Notes: a model not told the origin generated them from the sequence alone. DNA of 11,544 bases from DASQUK01 sp035641315 (GCA_035641315.1 DASQUK010000148.1:1-11544); one strand, 5' to 3'. Shown: positions 1 through 7,519, counted from the stretch's first letter. Made by a program: numbers and translations.

Positions 1-387
1 ACCGGGACGCTGGTGCTCAGCGGGATCTTCCTCTTTCGCGACACGCCGGGGTTACAGGTGAGCCTCGCGGTGGTGGCCCCTGTCGCCGCGGTGGTCGGCG
101 GTGCCGTGGTGATCGCCGGTCGACTGGTCTGGCGGGCTCGGCGAGCCCGGTCCACCCTGACCGGCCCGGGCCTGTTCGTAGGGCGAGTCGCCACCGTCAG
201 GCGCATCGGGTCGGCGCCAGCCCAGTCGTTCGTCGAGGGCGCCTGGTGGAACGTCCGCACTACCGGCCCCGAGCTCGATGACGGCGTCACCGTGCGCATC
301 GTCGAGGTCGACGGCCTCGACCTCGTGGTCGAGCCGTGCCCAGGGTCCACGTCAGCAACCGAGACACCAAGGACAGAAACACCATGA
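1..387 (+). CDS. NfeD-family membrane protein, C-terminal part (5' end outside window)
   Basis: The reading frame is open from the first base and stops at TGA 385-387, so the gene starts upstream; the internal GTG at 13 is probably not its start. The visible 128 residues show a hydrophobic membrane segment (about residues 18-37, rich in Val/Ala/Gly) and a basic Arg-rich stretch. A small beta-rich module follows, with the pattern GLFVGRVATVRR, then VEGAWWNVRT, then VRIVEVDGLDLVVEP. That is the OB-fold-like soluble domain of NfeD proteins. Family members partner with slipin/stomatin proteins in membrane quality control, and long forms also carry a ClpP-like serine protease domain; whether this one does cannot be seen. 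The stop overlaps the slipin start by 4 nt (ATGA), so the two are one operon and probably translationally coupled. Confidence 0.85.
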   Translation, partial: TGTLVLSGIFLFRDTPGLQVSLAVVAPVAAVVGGAVVIAGRLVWRARRARSTLTGPGLFVGRVATVRRIGSAPAQSFVEGAWWNVRTTGPELDDGVTVRIVEVDGLDLVVEPCPGSTSATETPRTETP

Positions 388-1163
388 GCGAAGCACTGCT
401 GTACGGGATCATCGCCGCCCTGGCGCTGGTGATCGTGATCTTCCTCGCCGCGATCAGGATCGTTCCCGAGTACGAGCGCGGCGTGATCTTCCGACTCGGC
501 CGGGTGATCGGCGCCAAGGGGCCGGGCCTGTTCTTCATCATCCCGATCGTCGACCGGATGGTGCGGGTCAACCTCCAGACGGTGACCGCCGACATCCCAC
601 CCCAGGACGTCATCACCAAGGACAACGTGACTCTGCGCGTCAACGCCGTCGCCTACTTCAATGTCGTCGATCCGATCAGGGCGGTGGTCGCGATCCAGAA
701 CTATCTGGTCGGCACGTCTCAGATCGCCCAGACGACGCTGCGCAGCATCCTCGGCCAGGTCGAGCTCGATGACCTGCTCATCAAGCGCGACGAGATTAAC
801 CAGCAGCTCCAGCAGATCATCGATGACCTCACCAACCCGTGGGGCATCAAGGTCACGCATGTCGAGGTCAAAGACGTCGAGCTGCCCGACACCATGCGCC
901 GGGCCATGGGCCGCCAGGCCGAGGCCGAACGAGAACGCCGCTCCAAGGTCATCCACGCACAAGGTGAGCTCGAAGCCGCCGAGTCGCTGGGAGACGCCGC
1001 AGCCGTTCTCGAGATCCACCCGGCGGCCATGCAGCTGCGGGTGCTGTCGACCATGGTCGAGGTGGCGGCCGAGAAGAACTCGACACTCATCTTCCCGGTT
1101 CCCGTCGAGCTGCTGCGCATGATCGAGACGATGGGCGACCGCACTTCCGGACCCGGCACGTGA
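384..1163 (+). CDS. Slipin (SPFH/stomatin/prohibitin-family membrane protein)
   Basis: This is a 259-residue slipin. One N-terminal membrane helix (about residues 5-24) is followed directly by the SPFH domain, starting at VPEYERGVIFRLGR (27-40) and GPGLFFIIPIVDR (46-58). The domain continues through the conserved stretch DNVTLRVNAVAYFNV (80-94) and the ELDDLL...RDEIN segment (127-139). An Arg/Glu/Ala-rich coiled-coil oligomerisation region (about 172-215, with RQAEAERERRSKVIHAQGE) comes next, then a hydrophobic STLIFPVP C-terminal motif. Slipins form membrane scaffolds and work with NfeD partners; the upstream neighbour is exactly that. I chose ATG 384 because it lies directly before the membrane helix and overlaps the nfeD stop. 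A weak ribosome site, AAGGA, lies at 369-373. An in-frame start at 336 would sit inside nfeD and add 16 polar residues, so it is less likely. Family identification is secure; the exact substrate or process is unknown. Confidence 0.93.
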   Translation: MSEALLYGIIAALALVIVIFLAAIRIVPEYERGVIFRLGRVIGAKGPGLFFIIPIVDRMVRVNLQTVTADIPPQDVITKDNVTLRVNAVAYFNVVDPIRAVVAIQNYLVGTSQIAQTTLRSILGQVELDDLLIKRDEINQQLQQIIDDLTNPWGIKVTHVEVKDVELPDTMRRAMGRQAEAERERRSKVIHAQGELEAAESLGDAAAVLEIHPAAMQLRVLSTMVEVAAEKNSTLIFPVPVELLRMIETMGDRTSGPGT

Positions 1164-1431
1164 TCCGGCGGCCCATCGGGCGGCGAGCGCGGAGCCAGAC
1201 GCCCGAGACGGGGCCGCAGACGTGTGGCAGGTAGTCGGTTCTGTGCTCACCCCCGGATGCCAGGGGGTCCCGGGCGGCCGGCTAACCTCCATCCTCGGCG
1301 CGGCGGGAAGTCTGGTCGGCAACACCTATCGACGACCTCTCCGACATCGCCGTGCACGCCCTCACGCCCGCCGCTTCACCACTCGCCTACACACTTGATG
1401 TCGAGGGCGCAGGCCGGGCCGGGAGGAGCGG
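1164..1431. other. Intergenic region between slipin and mrpA
   Basis: No credible gene is present; the open frames through it have no start signal and are composition shadows of mrpA. It holds one clear hairpin (1249-1268) and, at its end, a strong ribosome site for mrpA (GGGAGGAG, 1421-1428). The mrp promoter must lie here if mrp is independently transcribed, but I cannot point to a convincing -10/-35 pair. Confidence 0.6.
1249..1268 (+). terminator. Putative hairpin terminator after the nfeD-slipin operon
   Basis: A perfect 6-bp stem, ACCCCC (1249-1254) with GGGGGT (1263-1268), encloses an 8-nt loop about 85 nt after the slipin stop. No T tract follows, which is common in high-GC actinobacteria. 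It could equally be a structural element in the mrp leader. The structure is seen; the role is inferred. Confidence 0.4.
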
Positions 1432-3768
1432 GTGACCGTCCTGCTCGTGGCGCACCTCGTGGTGGGGTTGGCCATCCTCGCGGCTGCGAAGCGGCTCGGC
1501 CGCGCCGCGTTCCTGGCGGGGGCCGTACCCATGGTGGCCGCCGTCGTGTACGCCGCCACCCAGGCTCCCGGCGTGCTCGATGGCCGTCCGACGACCGAAT
1601 CCGCCACCTGGGTGGGCCAGCTGAACCTGGCCGTCGACCTGCGACTGGACGGCTTCGGCTTCCTCATGGTGCTGATCGTGTCGGGGATCGGGGTCGCGGT
1701 CATGGCCTACGGCGCGAGCTACTTCGCGCCCAGCCCTCGGTCGGCGCGCATCGCCGGGCTGCTGGTGCTGTTCTCGGGATCGATGCTCGGCCTGGTGGTG
1801 GCCGACAACCTGCTGTTCCTCTACCTGTGCTGGGAGCTCACGTCGATCACGTCCTGGCTGCTCATCGGCTCGGACCACACGAACCCGTCCGCCCGCGGGG
1901 GCGCCCAGCACGCCCTGCTCGTTACCGGAGCCGGCGGCTTGGCGCTGTTGGGCGGCCTGATCGTGCTGGCCCAGGCGGCCGGGACCTACTCGCTGAGCGC
2001 CATGCTGGCAGACCCCCCGTCGGGCGGGAGCGTCGGTGTCGGGCTGGCGCTGGTGCTGGTGGGCGTGGTGACCAAGTCGGCCCAGTTCCCCACCCACGCC
2101 TGGCTGCCAGGTGCGATGGTGGCGCCGACACCGGTGAGCGCCTACCTCCACTCGGCGACGATGGTGAAGGCGGGGATCTACCTGGCGGCCCGGTTCGCGC
2201 CGGTGTTCGCGGTGGTCGGGGCCTGGCGCCCGGCTGTGACCGTCATCGGGCTAGTGACGATGATCCTCGGTGGGCTGCGGGCCGTGCGTCAGCACGACCT
2301 CAAGCTGTTGCTGGCCATGGGGACGATCAGCCAGCTCGGCTTCATGCTGGTGCTGGTGGGCACCGGGCGGCCCGAGGCGACGCTGGCGGGGAGCGAGCTG
2401 CTGCTGGCCCACGCCCTGTTCAAGGCGGCGTTGTTCCTGGTGGTGGGCATCGTCGACCATCAGGCCGGCACCCGGGACCGGCGCAAGCTGCGCGGTTTCG
2501 GGCCCGGCTGGGGCCCGGTGAAGGCGATCACGGTCGTGTCGGCCGCCTCCATGGCGGGGCTGCCACCTCTCGTCGGTTTCGTCGCCAAGGAAGAGGCCTA
2601 CGAGGCCTTCCTCGGTGGAAGTGTCGGTGGCTTCGTGACGCTCGCGGGCCTGGTCGCCGGCTCCGTGCTGACCGTCGCCTACAGCGTCCGCTTCGCCGCC
2701 ACGCTGCTGGCGCCCTCCCGCACGTCTGTCGTCGCCGGCCCCGCCGCCAGCGCGCCACCCCGGCTGTCCGCCCCGCCGCCCCCCGGCCGGGTGTTCGCCG
2801 CCCCCGCGGCCGTGCTGGCAGCGCTGACCATCGTGGCCGGGCTGGGGGTTGGCGGACTGCTCTCGCCCCTGGTCGACGCCGCCGCGCAGGACCTCGACAG
2901 CCGCGTGGACCCGGTCCACCTGTCCTTGTGGCATGGGATGACCGCGGCGCTGGCGCTGTCGCTGCTGACCTACGCATTGGCGGCCCTCGTGATCGCGGGT
3001 CGGCGGCAGCTGGCCCAGATCCAGGTCGCGTTGGCCCTCGACACCGGTGGGGATGACGCCTTCGCTGCCGGTCTGCGCGGGCTCAACATGGCCGCCCGCC
3101 GCGTCACGGGCGTCATGCAGAGCGGGTCGTTGCCCGTGTATTGCGGCGTCATCCTGCTGACCGCGGTGGGGGCGCCAGCGGTGGCTCTGGCCTGGGGCGG
3201 CGGCTGGGCGGGCTGGCCACCGTGGTCTGAGACACCGGCGCAGGCGCTGGCGGCCGTCGTCATCATCGTGGCGGCCCTGGGTGCGGTGTCGTCGTCCCGC
3301 CGGTTCGCGGCGGTGCTGCTGCTGGGTGGGGTCGGCTACGGGATGGGGGTGCTGTTCGTCATCCAGGGCGCGCCCGACCTGGCGCTCACCCAGTTCGCGG
3401 TGGAGACGTTGTCGATCGTGCTGTTCATGCTCGTGCTCCGGCATCTGCCCGACCGCTTCGAGCGCCCACGGGAGAGGCCCGTGGCGGCGACGTGGTTGCG
3501 CGGGCTGGTGGCCGGCGCGGTAGGCGTCGGCGTGTTCTGGTTCGCGCTGATCGCCGGCGGCGTACGGGTCGCCAATCCCATCTCTACCGAGCTGGTCGAG
3601 CGGTCGTTGCCCGAGGCCGACGGTCGCAACGTGGTCAACGTCGTGCTGGTGGACTTCCGGGGGCTCGACACCCTCGGCGAGATCTCGGTACTGGCGGTGG
3701 CGGCGGTCGGCGTCGTGGCGCTGGCCCGAGTGGGCCGCCGCCGCTCGGTCGAGGACGTGGACGAGTGA
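1432..3768 (+). CDS. mrpA: Na+(K+)/H+ antiporter subunit A (MrpA/MnhA), with fused MbhD and MbhE domains
   Basis: This 778-residue membrane protein is the largest Mrp subunit and is homologous to NuoL of complex I; with MrpD it forms the ion-translocating core. The proton-antiporter domain covers about residues 65-420. It shows the transmembrane glutamate of LCWELTS (E135), the lysine of VTKSAQFPTHAWLP (K215), His240 and Lys246 in LHSATMVKAG, Lys331 in ALFKAALF, and Lys387 in GFVAKEE. These are the charge-relay positions of the family. A Pro/Ala-rich stretch (about 428-453) separates this from the later helices. The C-terminus carries an MbhD-like domain (about 605-672, with IQGAPDLALTQFAVETLS) and an MbhE-like domain (about 685-770, with VDFRGLDTLGE, E750). 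The GTG start is supported by GGGAGGAG (1421-1428) at ideal spacing. It is the first gene of an A-G operon, and mrpB follows after 7 nt. The sequence cannot tell whether Na+ or K+ is exchanged. Confidence 0.96.
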   Translation: MTVLLVAHLVVGLAILAAAKRLGRAAFLAGAVPMVAAVVYAATQAPGVLDGRPTTESATWVGQLNLAVDLRLDGFGFLMVLIVSGIGVAVMAYGASYFAPSPRSARIAGLLVLFSGSMLGLVVADNLLFLYLCWELTSITSWLLIGSDHTNPSARGGAQHALLVTGAGGLALLGGLIVLAQAAGTYSLSAMLADPPSGGSVGVGLALVLVGVVTKSAQFPTHAWLPGAMVAPTPVSAYLHSATMVKAGIYLAARFAPVFAVVGAWRPAVTVIGLVTMILGGLRAVRQHDLKLLLAMGTISQLGFMLVLVGTGRPEATLAGSELLLAHALFKAALFLVVGIVDHQAGTRDRRKLRGFGPGWGPVKAITVVSAASMAGLPPLVGFVAKEEAYEAFLGGSVGGFVTLAGLVAGSVLTVAYSVRFAATLLAPSRTSVVAGPAASAPPRLSAPPPPGRVFAAPAAVLAALTIVAGLGVGGLLSPLVDAAAQDLDSRVDPVHLSLWHGMTAALALSLLTYALAALVIAGRRQLAQIQVALALDTGGDDAFAAGLRGLNMAARRVTGVMQSGSLPVYCGVILLTAVGAPAVALAWGGGWAGWPPWSETPAQALAAVVIIVAALGAVSSSRRFAAVLLLGGVGYGMGVLFVIQGAPDLALTQFAVETLSIVLFMLVLRHLPDRFERPRERPVAATWLRGLVAGAVGVGVFWFALIAGGVRVANPISTELVERSLPEADGRNVVNVVLVDFRGLDTLGEISVLAVAAVGVVALARVGRRRSVEDVDE

Positions 3769-3775
3769 GGTTGGG

Positions 3776-4243
3776 ATGAGGCGGTCGATCGTCCTCGACA
3801 CGACGGCCCGGCTGGTGTTCCCCTCCGTGCTGACCCTGTCGCTGTACCTGCTGTTTGCCGGCCACAACCAGCCGGGCGGCGGGTTCGTCGGCGGGCTGGT
3901 GGCGGGGGCGGCGATGGCGCTCGTCTACGCCGCCGGGGGCATCGACGACGTGCGGGCCCTGGCGCGGGTGCCACCGTGGACGGTGCTCGGCGCTGGACTG
4001 CTCGTCGCTGCCGGCACCGCGCTCGCCCCGCTCGTCACCGGGGACGCACTGCTGGAACACGGCAGCCTCGAGCTCGATCCGCCGCTGCTCGGGCACGTCA
4101 AGCTCACGTCGACCCTGCTGTTCGACGTGGGGGTCTTTGCCGTCGTGGTCGGACTGGTCCTCATGGTGCTCGAAGCCTTCGGCGACGAGATCACGCCGTC
4201 GGCCGACGGCGATGGGGCCCGGCCCGGGGCGGGCGACCCGTGA
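3776..4243 (+). CDS. mrpB: Na+/H+ antiporter subunit B (MrpB/MnhB)
   Basis: A 155-residue membrane subunit of the Mrp complex. The family hallmark GHNQPGGGFVGGL sits at residues 29-41, just after the first helix, and three more hydrophobic helices follow at about 38-54, 66-84 and 112-135. The last 15 or so residues are a polar, Gly/Asp-rich tail. In other Mrp complexes MrpB sits between MrpA and the small subunits and is needed for stable assembly. ATG 3776 has GAGG (3767-3770) 5 nt upstream, overlapping the mrpA stop. The stop overlaps the mrpC GTG by 4 nt, which suggests coupled translation. Confidence 0.95.
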   Translation: MRRSIVLDTTARLVFPSVLTLSLYLLFAGHNQPGGGFVGGLVAGAAMALVYAAGGIDDVRALARVPPWTVLGAGLLVAAGTALAPLVTGDALLEHGSLELDPPLLGHVKLTSTLLFDVGVFAVVVGLVLMVLEAFGDEITPSADGDGARPGAGDP

Positions 4244-4680
4244 CGATCGTCCTCGCTGCCGCGGCCGCCAGCCTGTTCGGGTGCGGGACGTATCTGCTGC
4301 TGCAGCGCCAGCTCACCCGGATCCTCATCGGGCTCGCCCTGCTGGCTCATGGCGCCAACCTGTTGATCGTCCTAACGGCGGGAGGGCGGGGCCAGCCCAC
4401 GTTCATCGGCACCGGCGATGCGGACGGGTTCCTCGATCCCCTGCCGCAGGCGTTCGTGCTGACGGCCATCGTCATCACGTTCGGGGTGACGGGCTTCCTG
4501 TTGGCCCTGGCCTACCGGAGCTGGGTGCTGACCCACGACGATGATGTCCAGGACGACGTCGAGGACCGCCTGGTCGCCCGGCGCACCGAAGCGGAAGACG
4601 TGGCCGACGCTCGCGCTGCTGCCGCCGAGGCGGCGGCGCATACGAGCGACTCCCAGTTCGAGCCCGAGGCTCCTCGGTGA
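4240..4680 (+). CDS. mrpC: Na+/H+ antiporter subunit C (MrpC/MnhC), NuoK-like, with acidic C-terminal tail
   Basis: A 146-residue homologue of complex I subunit NuoK. Three membrane helices are visible (about 2-20, 27-46, 69-93), including the hallmark DPLPQAFVLTAIVITFG (66-82) and GLALLAHGANLL (31-42). After residue 97 comes a hydrophilic tail of about 50 residues, rich in Asp, Glu and Ala, probably helical and cytoplasmic. Typical MrpC proteins are about 110-125 residues, so this tail is an extension. I chose GTG 4240 because it overlaps the mrpB stop by 4 nt and begins directly with the first helix; a much longer upstream frame is only read-through across mrpB. The ribosome site is weak, consistent with coupled translation. 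It overlaps mrpD by 4 nt. Confidence 0.94.
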   Translation: MTIVLAAAAASLFGCGTYLLLQRQLTRILIGLALLAHGANLLIVLTAGGRGQPTFIGTGDADGFLDPLPQAFVLTAIVITFGVTGFLLALAYRSWVLTHDDDVQDDVEDRLVARRTEAEDVADARAAAAEAAAHTSDSQFEPEAPR

Positions 4681-6152
4681 CCGCGTTGCTCACGCTCCCG
4701 ATCGCCCTGCCCCTGGGAGCGGCGGCGCTGTCGGTGGTGGTAGGGCGGTGGCGGGTGGCCCAGCGGGTGATCGGGCTGGTGACGCTGACGGCCTTGCTCG
4801 GCACGTCGATCGCACTGCTGGTGCTGGTCGACCGCGACGGTGCCGAGGCCACCCAGGCGGGTGGCTGGAGCGCGCCGTTCGGCATCACGCTGGTGGCCGA
4901 CCGGCTGGCGGCGGTGATGCTGGTCGTGTCGATGGTGATGCTGCTGGCGGTGCTCGTCTACGCCATCGGCCAGGGCGGCGAGGAGCGCCGCCACGTCGGG
5001 TTCCACTCCGTCTACCTCGCGCTGACGGCCGGGGTGTCCGCCGCGTTCCTGACCGGCGACCTGTTCAACCTGTTCGTCTCGTTCGAGGTGATGCTGACCT
5101 CGAGCTACGTGCTGCTCACGCTCGGCGGGCGGCGCGACCAGGTGCGATCAGGCATGACCTACGTGGTCATCAGCCTGGTGGCTTCGGCGCTGTTCCTCAC
5201 CGCGGTCGCCTTCGTGTACGCCGCGACCGGCACGGTCAACCTCGCTGACCTCGCCGTGAAGTTCACAGACCTGCCGGTCGGTGTCCGCCAGGCGCTGGCC
5301 CTGCTGCTGCTCGTGGTGTTCGGGATCAAGGCCGCGGTCTTCCCCCTGTTCTTCTGGCTGCCCGACAGCTACCCGACCGCCCCGACGGCCGTCACCGCCG
5401 TGTTCGCGGCGCTGCTCACCAAGGTCGGTTTCTACGCGATCGTGCGCACCCAGACCGTGCTGCTGCCGCCGAACGACCGCCCCCAGACGCTGCTGCTGGC
5501 CATCGCCGGGGCCACCATGCTCGTGGGCGTGCTGGGCGCGATCGCCCAGAACGACATCAAGCGCATCCTGTCCTTCCTGATCGTGAGCGGCATCGGCTAC
5601 ATGGTGATGGGCCTCGGCCTGTTCACCGTGGCCGGCATGGCGGGCGCGGTGTTCTTCATCATCCACCATGTCATCGTGATGACCGCGCTGTTCCTGACCG
5701 GCGGGCTCGTCGAACAGCGGACCGGCACCGGCCACCTCGATCGCGTCGGTGGGCTGATCCGCACCGCCCCGGCGCTCGCCCTGGCGTTCCTCGTTGCCGG
5801 GCTGAACCTCGCCGGTGTGCCCCCGTTGCCGGGGTTCGTGGCCAAGTTCGCGCTGGTCGACGCCGGCATCGACGGGGGCTGGTGGCTGGTCGTGGCCGTG
5901 AGCCTGCTGGTGAGTCTGCTGACGCTGTTCTCGATGACCAAGATCTGGGCCGGGGCCTTCTGGGGCGAGGTGGAGCCGGCCGTCGACCTTCAGCGTCCGG
6001 TCCCCATGGCCATGCTGGCGCCCACCACGTCGCTGGTGGCGTTGAGCCTGGCCCTGACGCTGTTCGCCGGGCCGCTCTACGGGCTCGCCGAGCGGGCGGC
6101 CACCGACCTGCTGGACGCCTCGACGTACGTCCAGGCGGTGCTGGGATCGTGA
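4677..6152 (+). CDS. mrpD: Na+/H+ antiporter subunit D (MrpD/MnhD)
   Basis: A 491-residue antiporter-like subunit, homologous to NuoM/NuoN, with about 14 membrane helices. Family features seen: E137 in VSFEVMLTSSY; K218 in FGIKAAVFPLFFWLPDSYP; K249 in LLTKVGFYA; QNDIKRILSF (291-300); and K390 in GFVAKFAL. E137 and the lysines form the hydrophilic axis used for ion transfer. Near residues 329-342 the usual pattern HHxxVKTALFL reads HHVIVMTALFL, so Met335 replaces a usually conserved lysine (see findings). GTG 4677 overlaps the mrpC stop by 4 nt, with GAGG at 4666-4669. The stop overlaps mrpE by 4 nt. MrpD packs against MrpA and MrpC in the complex. Identification is secure. Confidence 0.96.
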   Translation: MTALLTLPIALPLGAAALSVVVGRWRVAQRVIGLVTLTALLGTSIALLVLVDRDGAEATQAGGWSAPFGITLVADRLAAVMLVVSMVMLLAVLVYAIGQGGEERRHVGFHSVYLALTAGVSAAFLTGDLFNLFVSFEVMLTSSYVLLTLGGRRDQVRSGMTYVVISLVASALFLTAVAFVYAATGTVNLADLAVKFTDLPVGVRQALALLLLVVFGIKAAVFPLFFWLPDSYPTAPTAVTAVFAALLTKVGFYAIVRTQTVLLPPNDRPQTLLLAIAGATMLVGVLGAIAQNDIKRILSFLIVSGIGYMVMGLGLFTVAGMAGAVFFIIHHVIVMTALFLTGGLVEQRTGTGHLDRVGGLIRTAPALALAFLVAGLNLAGVPPLPGFVAKFALVDAGIDGGWWLVVAVSLLVSLLTLFSMTKIWAGAFWGEVEPAVDLQRPVPMAMLAPTTSLVALSLALTLFAGPLYGLAERAATDLLDASTYVQAVLGS

Positions 6153-6712
6153 GGCGACTCCCGGCCGGGCGGCTGGCCCTGATGGTGTGGCTCGTCGTCC
6201 TGTGGCAGCTGCTGTGGCGGGATGTGAGCTTCGCCAACACCGCCGGCGGTCTGGTGGTGGCGGCTGTGGTCACGGTCGTGCGGCCTGGCCAGAAGCGCTT
6301 GGCGGCGGGACACACCGTGCGGCCCCTGCGGTTGCTGATCTTCCTCGGCTACTTCGCCTGGCTGCTCGTGGTGTCCAACCTGGTCGTCGCCCGCGAGATC
6401 GTGACACGGCGCGACTACATCCGCTCCGGCATCGTGGCGGTCCCCTTGGCCGGCACGTCAGAGCTGGTCAAGACGGTGCTGGCCGATGCCATCACGCTGA
6501 CACCGGGAACGCTGTCGCTCGACGTGCGGCGAAGCCCGCCGATGCTGTACGTCCACGTGCTGCACGTGCGGGACGTGGAGGGGGTCCGCCGCGACATCCT
6601 GCGGCTGCAGCGGCTGGTGCTGCGGGCCATCGGACCCGGCGACGCCCTCGGCCGGCCCGACCATGGCGTGCCCCGCGTCCCCTCGATCGATGCCGGAGGG
6701 AGGACCCCGTGA
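6149..6712 (+). CDS. mrpE: Na+/H+ antiporter subunit E (MrpE/MnhE)
   Basis: A 187-residue subunit. Two N-terminal hydrophobic helices (about 9-24 and 28-46) and a third (about 60-80) are followed by a soluble domain. That domain has the family signatures SELVKTVLADAITLTPGTL (104-122) and MLYVHVLHV (132-140). The last 25 residues (Gly/Pro/Arg-rich) are probably disordered. MrpE lacks a complex I homologue and is known as a structural or assembly subunit on the periphery of Mrp. GTG 6149 overlaps the mrpD stop by 4 nt and opens directly on the first helix; it has no strong ribosome site, consistent with coupling. It overlaps mrpF by 4 nt. Confidence 0.94.
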   Translation: MRRLPAGRLALMVWLVVLWQLLWRDVSFANTAGGLVVAAVVTVVRPGQKRLAAGHTVRPLRLLIFLGYFAWLLVVSNLVVAREIVTRRDYIRSGIVAVPLAGTSELVKTVLADAITLTPGTLSLDVRRSPPMLYVHVLHVRDVEGVRRDILRLQRLVLRAIGPGDALGRPDHGVPRVPSIDAGGRTP

Positions 6713-6960
6713 TCACCGCCGCCTTCGCGCTCTTATGGTTGGCGGGCGCGCTGCTGCTCGTTCGCGTGGTGGTCGGACCGTCGCTGGCCGACCGGGTCGT
6801 GGCCCTCGACGGCCTGCTGATCGTCGTCATCTGCGGGCTGGCGGTGACCGCCGCTCGAACGGACAACGACCTGTTCATCGACGTAGCGGTCGTCATCGGT
6901 TTGCTGGGGTTCCTAGGCACGTCGGTTGCTGCCCGCTTCATCGAACGGCGTGGTGCCTGA
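6709..6960 (+). CDS. mrpF: Na+/H+ antiporter subunit F (MrpF/MnhF)
   Basis: A small 83-residue subunit with three membrane helices (about 3-21, 34-49, 58-77). Family hallmarks are VVGPSLADRVVALDGL (21-36) and the acidic DNDLFIDVAVVIGLLGFLGT stretch (52-71), which contains the conserved membrane-embedded Asp58. GTG 6709 overlaps the mrpE stop by 4 nt and has one of the best ribosome sites of the operon (GGAGGGAGG, 6695-6703, 5-nt spacing). The gene ends 1 nt before mrpG. Confidence 0.94.
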   Translation: MITAAFALLWLAGALLLVRVVVGPSLADRVVALDGLLIVVICGLAVTAARTDNDLFIDVAVVIGLLGFLGTSVAARFIERRGA

Positions 6961-6961
6961 A

Positions 6962-7294
6962 ATGTCCGGGGCCGGTGAGGTGCTGTTGGTGCTCGGTGCC
7001 GGATGGGTCCTGCTGGCCGCGGTCGGCGTGCTCCGGTTCGACGACGTGTACGCGCGGATGCACGCTGCGACCAAGGCGACCACCCTCGGGCTGCTGCTGG
7101 TGCTAGGGGGAGCGGCGACACAGCTCGCAGGGGAGGATGCCGCCAAGCTGGCTTTGGTCGGTGTCCTAGCCTTCCTGACCACCCCCGTCGGCGCCCACCT
7201 GGTCGGGCGAGCCGTGCACCGGGCACCGGGCGACGTCCGCATACGCATCGACACCGTCGACGAGCTGCGCGACGCCGAGACGATCGAATCCTGA
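6962..7294 (+). CDS. mrpG: Na+/H+ antiporter subunit G (MrpG/MnhG)
   Basis: A 110-residue last subunit with three helices (about 6-23, 40-55, 62-84). It carries the family motif GVLRFDDVYARMHAATKATT (22-41) and FLTTPVGAHLVGRA (71-84). I chose ATG 6962, one base after the mrpF stop; GTG at 6950 or 6953 are in-frame alternatives overlapping mrpF, and no strong ribosome site separates them. The acidic tail after residue 88 is of ordinary length for actinobacterial MrpG. With this gene the set A-B-C-D-E-F-G is complete, so the operon can encode a functional antiporter. Confidence 0.94.
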   Translation: MSGAGEVLLVLGAGWVLLAAVGVLRFDDVYARMHAATKATTLGLLLVLGGAATQLAGEDAAKLALVGVLAFLTTPVGAHLVGRAVHRAPGDVRIRIDTVDELRDAETIES

Positions 7295-7384
7295 CAACAA
7301 CGGCACGACTGTCAGCCGACCTGTTCACCGTGGGGGCTCCGTCGCCGACGACGGCGCTTCATGACGTTACGCCGTCATCACGCC

Positions 7385-7418
7385 GGTCCCGACCCAGACA
7401 CTCATTACGTCAGGGACC
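7385..7418 (+). terminator. Possible terminator of the mrp operon
   Basis: GGTCCC (7385-7390) pairs with GGGACC (7413-7418) across a 22-nt loop, about 90 nt after mrpG. A second, tighter repeat lies just upstream: ATGACG (7361-7366) with CGTCAT (7373-7378), 6-nt loop. Both lack a T tract, so this is a weak call. Confidence 0.3.
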
Positions 7419-7498
7419 AGAGCACTGACCAGGGATGCCCCCCGTCGATCAACAAGCCCAGCACTCACGGTGACCCAGGAGGCGCTCGATCGGGTTAC

Positions 7499-7519
7499 GC
7501 AGCCCAGGCGTGGGGCTGC
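7499..7519 (-). terminator. Possible terminator of the minus-strand regulator gene
   Basis: A perfect 7-bp stem, GCAGCCC (7499-7505) with GGGCTGC (7513-7519), has a 7-nt loop and lies 36-56 nt beyond the stop of the minus-strand regulator. It is symmetric and could act on either strand. No T tract is present. Confidence 0.4.

Noticed and set aside
336..383. Longer slipin start at 336
   Set aside because: It lies inside nfeD and adds a polar segment. ATG 384 overlaps the nfeD stop and leads into the membrane helix.
1236..1350. Cobalamin, SAM or c-di-AMP riboswitch ahead of mrpA
   Set aside because: Some short GC-rich strings recall these classes, but the core conserved boxes (for example GCCACTG of the B12 box) are absent.
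1224..3056. A 610-codon plus-strand frame overlapping mrpA
   Set aside because: Arg/Gly/Pro-rich shadow in another frame of mrpA, with no ribosome site.
2251..3867. A 538-codon open frame on the minus strand opposite mrpA and mrpB
   Set aside because: It is rich in His, Gln, Arg and Gly, has no membrane or domain pattern, and lies opposite a certain gene. It is a typical antisense shadow in GC-rich coding DNA.
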